Of a stretch of DNA of 6,720 nucleotides, positions 1-5,604 are shown in pieces; the stretch's first letter is position 1; the number at the start of each line of letters is the position of its first letter. Below the pieces are notes generated by a model, which saw nothing but the letters and a program-made list of their open reading frames with translations, was not told where the DNA came from and searched no databases. Source of the stretch: Gammaproteobacteria bacterium (GTDB lineage Bacteria; Pseudomonadota; Gammaproteobacteria; Steroidobacterales; Woeseiaceae); assembly GCA_003645495.1 (NCBI GenBank), contig QNFK01000103.1, positions 1 to 6,720 on the forward strand. Reading direction: 5' to 3'. Position numbers and translations under genes: made by a program.

Positions 1-77
1 CCGATTACAAAGCGACCGTTCTCCTGCCACCACGCACGCATGGCATCGAGTTGTTCCTTTTCCGATAGATCTTCCAC
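1..77 (-). CDS. yfgM: YfgM-family membrane protein (ancillary SecYEG translocon subunit), N-terminal fragment cut by the window edge
   Basis: Only the first 25 codons are inside the window, ending with the residues ENGRFVIG. The visible peptide begins VEDLSEKEQLDAMRAWW, which matches the usual YfgM N-terminus: an acidic E-D start, a short helix, then a W-W-x-E-N-G motif just before a membrane segment. The family is an inner-membrane protein with a periplasmic TPR-like domain, associated with SecYEG and periplasmic chaperones. Start choice: this GTG is the only ATG/GTG/TTG in frame after an upstream in-frame TGA, and an AAAGG Shine-Dalgarno lies 8 bases before it. It follows hisS by 69 bases, the same neighbour as in E. 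coli, where yfgM is followed by bamB and der. The membrane segment and the rest lie outside the window, so the family call rests on a short peptide plus synteny. Confidence 0.8.
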   Translation of the reverse strand, partial: MEDLSEKEQLDAMRAWWQENGRFVI

Positions 78-85
78 AAAGTTTG

Positions 86-90
86 CCTTT
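86..90 (-). promoter_or_regulatory. Ribosome binding site of yfgM
   Basis: AAAGG on the minus strand, with 8 bases between it and the GTG at 77-75. It decides the start of the truncated yfgM, since no other usual start codon is in frame downstream of the preceding TGA. Confidence 0.6.
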
Positions 91-146
91 TCGTATATTG
101 CGTTGTAACTGTTAACAAGTCAGAGCCAAACCAGCCCCACGTTTCT

Positions 147-1415
147 TTATCTCGCCAGGCGCTCGCCGATGATCTTTGCCAGATCATCCAGCGGCACACT
201 TAATTGATCCTCATCCGTGCGCAAAGGTTTCAATCCTGCTTCATTTCGTGCCACTTCATCGTCACCGAGAATGACGGCATAAGCAGCACCGCATTTGTCG
301 GCTCTTTTCAGCTGCGACTTGAAACTGCCGCCACCGAGGTTCAAATCAACCCGCAGTGCGCTATTCCCATCCCGCAACGACTCCGCCACTGCAAAGCCAC
401 GACCGAGCGCATTCTCGCCAACGGCGACGATATAGACGTCCGGCGCTTCACCCTGTTTCTCACCGCCACAGGCCTCGTACAACGCTACCAGCCGTTCGAT
501 ACCCATGGCCCAGCCAATCGCCGGCGTAGAACGTCCGCCCAGCTTCTCTACCAGGCCGTCATAACGACCGCCTGAACACACAGCTCCCTGTGAGCCGAGC
601 GCATCGGTTACCCACTCGAAAACCGTGAGATTGTAATAGTCGAGCCCACGTACCAGGCGCGGATTAACCGTATAAGGCACTTCTGCAGCATCCAGCAAAG
701 CTCTCAGACCCGCAAAATGCGCTAAAGATTCCGCATCCAGGTAATCAAGCATCACCGGCGCAGCCTCAATAAGCTCCTGCATTTCAGGGTTTTTGCTATC
801 CAGAATACGCAGCGGGTTTTTCCCGAGGCGGCGAATACTATCCTCATCCAGCCCGCTTTTCACCGTCGAAAAGTAATTTAGCAGCGCTGCACGATAAGTG
901 ACCCGGCTATCCGGGGTACCCAGCGAGTTAATTTCGAGGGTCAGACGTGACAGCTCCAGCCTCTGCCACATGCGGGCGCACATGATGATCAGCTCCGCAT
1001 CGACATCCGGACCCGGATAACCCATTGCCTCTACATCGAACTGGTGGAACTGCCGATAACGTCCCTTTTGCGGCTTTTCGTAGCGAAACATCGGCCCTGC
1101 AGTCCACAATTTTTGTCGCTGATTGTGCAGCAGGCCATTCGTGATGCCGGCTCGAACCATGCTGGCAGTCGCCTCCGGTCGTAGTGTCAGGCTCTCTTCA
1201 TTGCGATCCAGAAACGTGTACATCTCCTTCGCAACAATATCTGTCTCGTCGCCGATCGAGCGTTGGAAAAGTTCTGTGTACTCGAGCAAGGGCAGGCGTA
1301 TTTCTTTATAGCCGTAGGATTGCACGACTTCGCGGACGACAGATTCCAGGTAACGCCAGGTGGCGGAATCCTGGGGAAGAATGTCATTCATGCCACGAAC
1401 AGCTTTAGGCTTCAC
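147..1415 (-). CDS. hisS: Histidyl-tRNA synthetase
   Basis: Class II aminoacyl-tRNA synthetase that charges tRNA-His with histidine in the cytoplasm, acting as a homodimer. The 422 residues match the usual length (E. coli 424). In order: the N-terminal RGMNDILP motif (residues 7-14); the class II catalytic core with TLRPEATA (77-84) and motif 2 (about 107-132, including MFRYEKPQKGRYRQFHQ); the histidine-specific segment LVRGLDYYN (254-262) with the conserved Arg256; an SGGRYDGL loop (281-288); motif 3 AIGWAMGIERL (299-309); and a C-terminal anticodon-binding domain from about 328 with LGGGSFKSQLKRADK. The GTG at 1415 is chosen because it gives the expected short lead before RGMND. The first ATG in this frame (1391) would remove that motif, and an ATG at 1429 is in another frame and closes after five codons. 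It lies 63 bases after rodZ, where ispG would be expected, and 69 bases before yfgM. All key motifs are intact. Confidence 0.97.
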   Translation of the reverse strand: MKPKAVRGMNDILPQDSATWRYLESVVREVVQSYGYKEIRLPLLEYTELFQRSIGDETDIVAKEMYTFLDRNEESLTLRPEATASMVRAGITNGLLHNQRQKLWTAGPMFRYEKPQKGRYRQFHQFDVEAMGYPGPDVDAELIIMCARMWQRLELSRLTLEINSLGTPDSRVTYRAALLNYFSTVKSGLDEDSIRRLGKNPLRILDSKNPEMQELIEAAPVMLDYLDAESLAHFAGLRALLDAAEVPYTVNPRLVRGLDYYNLTVFEWVTDALGSQGAVCSGGRYDGLVEKLGGRSTPAIGWAMGIERLVALYEACGGEKQGEAPDVYIVAVGENALGRGFAVAESLRDGNSALRVDLNLGGGSFKSQLKRADKCGAAYAVILGDDEVARNEAGLKPLRTDEDQLSVPLDDLAKIIGERLAR

Positions 1416-1478
1416 CGCAATTTATCCATGCGCCGAAAATTGTCGGGCTGCAAATAGTTTACTTTTTGAGAAAACATA

Positions 1479-2375
1479 CTAGGGCCGGTTTATAGTCAGC
1501 CTGGCCAGGCGTCCGCTGCGAGCGGAGCTGGGAATCTGGTAGTCGCGTCCCTCCACCGTAATGCTGACGTTCGCACTATCACCCAGCACTATCCTGAGTG
1601 GCGCATCGCCACGCAGTGGAACGACTCGACCAGCCGCTCCCAGATCGTAAAAAAGCCGCTTGCCCGATGCATCCGAAACCTCGGTCCAGCAGTCTCCCGT
1701 ATAGGTTAATTCCACCCGGACCTGCGGTAACGAGCTCGGCGCACTGTTAACTGGTTCCTGCACGGTGACTACCGGCTCATTTTGAACTTCCTCGTTCTCC
1801 ACCGTCCCCAATTTCTCTGCACCCGGGTCATCTGCAGACTGGCTGTCCACCACCTCGGCAATACCTGTCGCAACCTGGGGGTCTTCTGCCGACGCAGGGT
1901 CGATATCGCTGTCCGATGCGAATGGCGCAAGCGTCGCCGGTTCTACTTTAGCGCTGCTGATATCTGCCGGTTCGCGATTGAACCACCAGTATGCGGCGCC
2001 ACCGACAATCAAGGTTACAACGACCACTGCAATCCATGGGCCCAGTGAAATATCACGCGGCACTTTACGTTTGGGCCCGACCACCGGGGGCGCACCAGTG
2101 GAGCGTTCCAGCTGATAGTAATCCGCCAGCACGTCGTCGATATCAACGCCAACCAGTTCCGCGTATTTACGCATATGCCCTTTGGCAAATACCGGGGCGC
2201 CCAGGAGTCCAAAATTATTTTCCTCGAGGGCACGCACTTTGGGCTCATCAAGATGGAGTTCCTTGGCGATATCTCTTATCGAGATGTCATTCTCGCGCCG
2301 TGCCGCTCGCAGGCGTTCGCCACAGAGCGGTCCTTTCGATTCATCCTCAGATTTTTCGTTTGCAGTCTCGTTCAT
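1479..2375 (-). CDS. rodZ: RodZ, cytoskeletal cell-shape protein (HTH plus transmembrane plus DUF4115)
   Basis: RodZ links MreB filaments to the elongasome and supports rod shape. The 298 residues show the standard layout. A cytoplasmic N-terminal Xre-type helix-turn-helix domain spans about 18-85 (GERLRAARRENDISIRDIAKEL, then PKVRALEENNF and KGHMRKYAELVGVD); in this family it binds MreB. A basic stretch (GPKRKVPRD) precedes one transmembrane helix at about 113-132 ending AYWWF, giving a cytoplasmic N-terminus. A long periplasmic linker rich in Asp, Glu, Ala, Ser and Pro follows (about 133-218). The C-terminal DUF4115 domain (about 220-298) has the GDCWTEVSDASGKRLFYD core and ITVEGRDY near the end. 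The gene starts at an ATG 15 bases after the pilF stop; its Shine-Dalgarno is weak (AAGG 11 bases away, or GGGCGG closer). The pilF-rodZ adjacency is common in gammaproteobacteria; the following ispG is missing. Confidence 0.95.
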   Translation of the reverse strand: MNETANEKSEDESKGPLCGERLRAARRENDISIRDIAKELHLDEPKVRALEENNFGLLGAPVFAKGHMRKYAELVGVDIDDVLADYYQLERSTGAPPVVGPKRKVPRDISLGPWIAVVVVTLIVGGAAYWWFNREPADISSAKVEPATLAPFASDSDIDPASAEDPQVATGIAEVVDSQSADDPGAEKLGTVENEEVQNEPVVTVQEPVNSAPSSLPQVRVELTYTGDCWTEVSDASGKRLFYDLGAAGRVVPLRGDAPLRIVLGDSANVSITVEGRDYQIPSSARSGRLARLTINRP

Positions 2376-2390
2376 CGCCGCCCGGACCTT

Positions 2391-3152
2391 CTATGGCCTT
2401 TCTATTCGCAATTGTCTTGCTTCTGCCGAATCAGGAAAATCAGTGAAAATCTGGTTGCGGTAATCATCTGCAGCTCGATCATCACCGAGCGTTGCCTCAA
2501 TCTGGACGCCAAGATATAGCACCGCCGCGGTGGCTTCATTTCCAGCCAGGTAACGTTGCAAGAACGCGCGGGCTTTAAGGTCGTCAGCGGTTACGTGCAT
2601 CAACGATGCCAACTGGATCAATGCCTCACCATAAGTCGGCCTGATCTCTAATGCCGCACGGAAATACGCCTCCGCTACCGCATGATCCGGCTTCTCTGCC
2701 ATGCAAACACCGGCATTGGTGAGCATGATCTCCGCATTGTCGTTCACCCTGACTTTTGCCGCCCGATCGAATTGCTCGCGCGCCTCATCGTATTGTTTTT
2801 GCTGGCAAAGAAAGACTCCGTAGGCATTGCGTACGTTAAAGTTATCTGGTTCAAGGCGCACGGCCCGATTGAATGATTCAGTCGCCAGGCGGATCTTATC
2901 CAGCCGCACCAGCGTCATCGCCAGCATTGAGTGAGCTTCGGCATATTTAGGATCAAGTTTCGTCGCTCGCTCCAACCGATCCCGCGCCAGGTCATAATTG
3001 CCATTGCGAAAGTACTGCGTGCCCAGATTATAATTCTGTTCAGCCGCATCGTCACTGGGCGTTGCCGCACTGGTACCCGAATCAGTGGTAACACAGCCGA
3101 CGAACATGCTGCTGGCCACACAAGCGACCAGAAAACTGGTGTTTAATTTCAC
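2391..3152 (-). CDS. pilF: PilF/PilW, type IV pilus biogenesis lipoprotein with TPR repeats
   Basis: Outer-membrane lipoprotein that pilots the PilQ secretin for type IV pilus assembly. It has 253 residues, against about 252 for Pseudomonas PilF. A lipoprotein signal peptide occupies residues 1-19 with lipobox F-V-G-C and the lipidated Cys20 followed by VTTDS. TPR units follow: about 36-69 (YNLGTQYFRNGNYDLARDRL), 70-103 (HSMLAMTLVRLDKIRLATES), 104-137 (NAYGVFLCQQKQYDEAREQF), and further units from about 144. The protein ends SAEARQLRIERP. The start is GTG, overlapping the rlmN stop in the sequence GTGA, which suggests translational coupling. The TPR fold alone would not be specific, but the length, the lipobox and the position between rlmN and rodZ make PilF the clear choice. 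Its presence suggests other pil genes elsewhere in the genome. Confidence 0.93.
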   Translation of the reverse strand: MKLNTSFLVACVASSMFVGCVTTDSGTSAATPSDDAAEQNYNLGTQYFRNGNYDLARDRLERATKLDPKYAEAHSMLAMTLVRLDKIRLATESFNRAVRLEPDNFNVRNAYGVFLCQQKQYDEAREQFDRAAKVRVNDNAEIMLTNAGVCMAEKPDHAVAEAYFRAALEIRPTYGEALIQLASLMHVTADDLKARAFLQRYLAGNEATAAVLYLGVQIEATLGDDRAADDYRNQIFTDFPDSAEARQLRIERP

Positions 3153-4285
3153 GCTGTTGTCGTCCTTCGTCGTTTTTCGCTCAACCGCACCCGCACCCTG
3201 TCGCGTACCTTACCAGCCAGCTGACCACAGGCGGCATCTATATCATCGCCACGGGTCTTGCGCGTTGTCGCCACCAGGCCCCTTTCCCGCAATCGATTCT
3301 GGAAATCCCTGATTGCTGCGGTTCGGGAGCGCTGGAACTCATTGCCCTGGAATGGATTGAATGGAATCAGATTCACTTTTGCGGGATGACCAGCGAGCAG
3401 TTCGGCCAGTTCATCAGCATGCTGCAGTGAATCGTTAACGTCTCTCAACATGACATATTCGAAGGTAATGAACCGGTTGGCGCGCTTCGCCGCGTAGCGC
3501 CAGCAGGCTGCCAGCAATTCACTGATTGGGTGCATACGATTGATCGGTACAAGCCGGTCCCTGAGCTCGTCGTTTGGTGCATGCAGCGACACCGCAAGAG
3601 AAACATTTTGCTGGTCGCCCAGTTTTTCAATGTTTGGCACAACACCGGACGTGCTCACGGTAATGCGGCGCCGCGACAATCCGTAAGCGAAATCGGAAAG
3701 CAACAGTTCAAGTGCCTGCAATACATTGCGAAAATTCGCCAGGGGTTCGCCCATACCCATGAACACGACATTCGTAACAGCAGGCTTGCCGTTCGGGCGT
3801 ATCGGCAGATTGCGATTAGCGTGCGTCACCTGGCCGATAATCTCATCAACGTTCAGATTGCGGTTAAATCCCTGGGCACCGGTGGCACAGAATGCGCAAT
3901 CCAGCGCGCAGCCCACTTGCGAGGAAATGCACAGGGTGCCGCGATCCGGTTCCGGAATGAACACGGTTTCCACCGCCTGACCTGCGCCGGATTCAAACAA
4001 CCACTTGACGGTGCCATCTGCCGATTTTTGTTCCGAGATCACTTTCGGCAATTGAACTGACGCAACCTGTACAAGCTGCTCGCGCAGGTTCTTCGACAGG
4101 TCCGTCATTTCATCAAAGGCATCAACATTGCGCTGATGAATCCATTGCAAAATTTGCCTGGCACGAAAAGGCTTTTCATTGAGACCAGCAAAAAAATCTT
4201 TGAGGGCAGTTTCAGACTGCCCAAGCAGATTCACCCGGGACTCCGGGTTCTCCTGCAGATTCTTTTTATCGGTTTCGACGTTCAT
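3149..4285 (-). CDS. rlmN: Dual-specificity 23S rRNA (A2503-C2) / tRNA (A37-C2) methyltransferase RlmN
   Basis: Radical-SAM enzyme that makes 2-methyladenosine at A2503 of 23S rRNA and A37 of several tRNAs, with effects on translational fidelity. The 378 residues compare with 384 in E. coli. Residues about 18-75 form the N-terminal helical domain (FRARQILQWIHQR). The radical-SAM Cys-x3-Cys-x2-Cys motif is at Cys126, Cys130 and Cys133 (QVGCALDCAFCATG), preceded by Cys119 and followed by the QGFNRNL signature. VVFMGMGEPLANF (SAM-binding GEP motif), RRITVSTSGVVP and SLHAPNDELRDRLVPIN are also present. Cys353, in RGDDIDAACGQL, is the equivalent of the methyl-carrying Cys355 of the E. coli enzyme. 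The gene starts 5 bases after the ndk stop, with no clear Shine-Dalgarno, so it probably depends on translation from ndk, and it overlaps pilF by 4 bases. As an Fe-S enzyme it may benefit from the isc locus nearby. Confidence 0.97.
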   Translation of the reverse strand: MNVETDKKNLQENPESRVNLLGQSETALKDFFAGLNEKPFRARQILQWIHQRNVDAFDEMTDLSKNLREQLVQVASVQLPKVISEQKSADGTVKWLFESGAGQAVETVFIPEPDRGTLCISSQVGCALDCAFCATGAQGFNRNLNVDEIIGQVTHANRNLPIRPNGKPAVTNVVFMGMGEPLANFRNVLQALELLLSDFAYGLSRRRITVSTSGVVPNIEKLGDQQNVSLAVSLHAPNDELRDRLVPINRMHPISELLAACWRYAAKRANRFITFEYVMLRDVNDSLQHADELAELLAGHPAKVNLIPFNPFQGNEFQRSRTAAIRDFQNRLRERGLVATTRKTRGDDIDAACGQLAGKVRDRVRVRLSEKRRRTTTA

Positions 4286-4290
4286 CAGGT

Positions 4291-4722
4291 CTATCGCGTG
4301 CGCGGGCAGATTCCGTCGTCGCCGAAGAAATACACGATCTCTTCTGCCGCAGTTTCCGCAGCGTCCGATCCATGCACAATATTTTCTTCTATGCTTTCTG
4401 CGAAGTCAGCGCGTACCGTGCCAGGATCCGCATCGGCAGGATTCGTTGCGCCCATAATTTCGCGATTCTTGTTAATCGCGCCTTCGCCCTCGAGAGCCTG
4501 GATCATTACCGGACCCGAGGTCATGTAACTGACCAGGTCATTAAAAAACGGACGCTCACTGTGTACGGCGTAAAAACCTTCTGCCTGGCTTTTTGAAAGA
4601 TGCGTCATGCGGGCGGCAACGATTTGCAGGCCAGCCTTTTCAAAGCGCGAGTAAATCTCGCCAATTAAATTTTTCTGGACACCATCGGGTTTAATGATGG
4701 AGAGCGTCTGCTCAACGGACAT
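4291..4722 (-). CDS. ndk: Nucleoside diphosphate kinase
   Basis: Transfers the terminal phosphate of ATP to other (d)NDPs through a phosphohistidine, balancing NTP and dNTP pools in the cytoplasm. The 143 residues from the chosen ATG equal the E. coli length. Visible are the N-terminal QTLSIIKPDGV motif with its ATP-contacting Lys, HLSKSQAEGFYAVHSERPFF, the substrate-binding stretch around VMIQALEGEGAI, MGATNPADADPGTVRADF, and the active-site His117 in NIVHGSDAAETA. It ends YFFGDDGICPRTR, as in the family. The frame stays open upstream to an ATG at 4824, but those 34 extra residues are not part of any Ndk, while the ATG at 4722 has an AAGGA Shine-Dalgarno 8 bases before it. It is the first gene after the isc block and is separated from it by a promoter and a terminator; rlmN follows after 5 bases. 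Confidence 0.97.
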   Translation of the reverse strand: MSVEQTLSIIKPDGVQKNLIGEIYSRFEKAGLQIVAARMTHLSKSQAEGFYAVHSERPFFNDLVSYMTSGPVMIQALEGEGAINKNREIMGATNPADADPGTVRADFAESIEENIVHGSDAAETAAEEIVYFFGDDGICPRTR

Positions 4723-4728
4723 TGGGGT

Positions 4729-4735
4729 CTTCCTT
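4729..4735 (-). promoter_or_regulatory. Ribosome binding site of ndk
   Basis: AAGGAAG on the minus strand; its AAGGA core is 8 bases from the ATG at 4722. It is the strongest Shine-Dalgarno seen in the window and supports the short Ndk over the longer open frame. It lies just downstream of the terminator at 4753-4779. Confidence 0.7.
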
Positions 4736-4752
4736 ATTTTTGTGGTGGTTTC

Positions 4753-4779
4753 AAAAAAGCCGGCATTAGAACAGCCGGC
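4753..4779 (-). terminator. Rho-independent terminator (possible leader attenuator) upstream of ndk
   Basis: On the minus strand GCCGGC (4779-4774), a 9-base loop, and GCCGGC (4764-4759) form a six-pair all-GC stem followed directly by six T residues (4758-4753). This is the classical intrinsic terminator form, oriented with the genes. It ends about 30 bases before the ndk start, so it could close the isc transcript. Because a promoter lies upstream of it, it would also sit at the very start of an ndk transcript and could act as an attenuator. An outer GGTTT/AAACC pairing (4791-4787 with 4751-4747) could enclose it. Confidence 0.7.
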
Positions 4780-4795
4780 CATGCGTAAACCCTCA

Positions 4796-4824
4796 ATTTT
4801 ACTTGGAAAAATGGGTTCAGGCAA
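4796..4824 (-). promoter_or_regulatory. Sigma70-like promoter for the ndk-rlmN-pilF-rodZ-hisS operon
   Basis: The minus strand shows a -35 box TTGCCT (4824-4819; 4 of 6 to consensus), a 17-base spacer, and a -10 box TAAAAT (4801-4796; 5 of 6). Predicted transcription would begin around 4793-4788, a few bases before the terminator hairpin and about 70 bases before the ndk ATG. It is the best promoter match found in the gaps read for this purpose. Transcription activity itself is inferred. Confidence 0.55.
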
Positions 4825-4834
4825 TGAATGTAAT

Positions 4835-4860
4835 GCCCCGACAGGCGTGCAATACGGGGC
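4835..4860 (-). other. Inverted repeat downstream of iscA (hairpin without T-tract)
   Basis: GCCCCG at 4860-4855 and CGGGGC at 4840-4835 on the minus strand can form a six-pair GC stem with a 14-base loop, 12 bases after the iscA stop. No run of T follows, so it is a weak candidate for an isc 3' end or an mRNA-stabilising hairpin and not a full intrinsic terminator. It lies just upstream of the -35 box of the ndk promoter. Confidence 0.35.
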
Positions 4861-4872
4861 TCTGCAGGACGC

Positions 4873-5196
4873 TCAGACGCTGAAGCTTTCTCCACAGCCA
4901 CATTCGCCGGTGACATTGGGATTGCGGAAGCGAAATGCCTCGTTGAGGCCTTCCTTGATGAAGTCGACTTCGGTGCCATCGATAAGCGCCAGGCTGTCCT
5001 CATCGACAACAATCTTGACGCCACGGTCCTCGAAAATGACGTCAACATCATTGACCTCATCGGCGTAGTTAATGACATAGGCGAAGCCGTTGCAGCCGGT
5101 TTTCTTGATACCAACGCGCAGGCCGATACCGCTGCCCCTGGCGTCCAGATGGGTTCTGACCCGCTCGGCTGCGGGTTCCGTCAGAGATATTGCCAT
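4873..5196 (-). CDS. iscA: Iron-sulfur cluster assembly protein IscA (A-type carrier)
   Basis: A-type carrier that binds Fe or Fe-S and delivers clusters to apo-proteins. From the ATG at 5196 the protein has 107 residues, the E. coli IscA length, with the three ligand cysteines at the same numbers: Cys35 (KKTGCNGFAYV), Cys99 and Cys101 (GECGCGESFSV). The ISLTEPAAERV start, DVIFEDRGVKIVVD and FIKEGLNEAFRFRNPNV are IscA-like and favour it over ErpA or SufA. A TTG two codons upstream (5202) is closer to an AGGA sequence and cannot be excluded; it would add only Met-Lys. The gene follows the IscU-like gene by 17 bases and is the last gene of the isc block, with hscB, hscA and fdx not following. 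All functional residues are intact, in contrast to its IscU-like neighbour. Confidence 0.93.
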   Translation of the reverse strand: MAISLTEPAAERVRTHLDARGSGIGLRVGIKKTGCNGFAYVINYADEVNDVDVIFEDRGVKIVVDEDSLALIDGTEVDFIKEGLNEAFRFRNPNVTGECGCGESFSV

Positions 5197-5213
5197 TTTC
5201 AATGGTTTCCTGG

Positions 5214-5603
5214 TCAGTCTGTGCGCGAATATTGCATTCCAAGCGATTTAAGCGCGTCCTCAAGTAACAGTATACGGCCTGTTTTCTCCACGGGTACAGA
5301 CAGCTGTCGCATAATTTCCTGTAACGGGAAATCCTTCATCGCCGCCGCTACCGGTCCCGACTCCAGCTGTGCGCACAGCCAGGCGGTCGCTGCGATGAGA
5401 TGCGGGCAACCCCATACCCTGAAGCGCATTTCACGAATAATTCCGTCTTCGATCCCGGCCGCCAGCACTATTTGAGCGCCCTGTCGGGATTCCGCGACCG
5501 TGGATTCAAGCATTTGCGGGTAATCACGACCCAGGTCTCCCGCATGCTCGGAACTTCGAAAATACTCACGAACTGTCTCGTTGTAGGGTTCAGTTGGCAA
5601 CAT
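5214..5603 (-). CDS. IscU-like scaffold-fold protein lacking most cluster ligands
   Basis: Recognisable as the IscU/NifU N-terminal family by its length (129 residues; E. coli IscU 128), by its place between iscS and iscA, and by alignable stretches: PYNETVREYF like the YSEKVIDHY start, GIIREMRFRVWGCPHLIAA like GIIEDARFKTYGCGSAIAS, and LLLEDALKSL like ILAEDAIKAA. Of the IscU ligands only the middle cysteine remains (Cys66, E. coli Cys63). The ACGD motif with Cys37 and Asp39 is replaced by a stretch without Cys or Asp around residues 38-44, and the HC pair (His105-Cys106) is Thr108-Gly109. The only other cysteine is Cys77. LPPVK is altered to LSVPVEK. It is therefore unlikely to hold a cluster like IscU; a sulfur-acceptor or desulfurase-regulator role is inference. 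Start: ATG one base after the iscS stop (TGAAATG), chosen over a TTG at 5624 inside iscS. Confidence 0.8.
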   Translation of the reverse strand: MLPTEPYNETVREYFRSSEHAGDLGRDYPQMLESTVAESRQGAQIVLAAGIEDGIIREMRFRVWGCPHLIAATAWLCAQLESGPVAAAMKDFPLQEIMRQLSVPVEKTGRILLLEDALKSLGMQYSRTD

Positions 5604-5604
5604 T

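Noticed and set aside
104..121. Palindrome TGTTAACA between hisS and yfgM as an operator or promoter
   Set aside because: An eight-base palindrome in AT-rich DNA occurs easily by chance, and no -35/-10 pair with acceptable spacing could be placed around it.
204..575. Plus-strand open frame of 123 codons opposite hisS
   Set aside because: It lies wholly antisense to an intact hisS and its translation shows no recognisable domain; it is a shadow of hisS codon usage.
1434..1450. Small inverted repeat (CCGA/TCGG) between rodZ and hisS as a terminator
   Set aside because: Only four pairs and no T-run in the right place; not enough to call a terminator or a regulator site.
1991..2446. Plus-strand open frame of 151 codons across rodZ and the pilF end
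   Set aside because: It overlaps two well-supported genes on the other strand and shows no domain or start context of its own.
3530..4060. Plus-strand open frame of 176 codons opposite rlmN
   Set aside because: It is antisense to the conserved core of rlmN, including the radical-SAM motif, and has no recognisable family features.
4723..4824. Upstream extension of ndk to the ATG at 4824 (34 extra residues)
   Set aside because: The extension is not seen in Ndk proteins, overlaps the predicted promoter and terminator, and the ATG at 4722 has a strong Shine-Dalgarno and gives exactly 143 residues.
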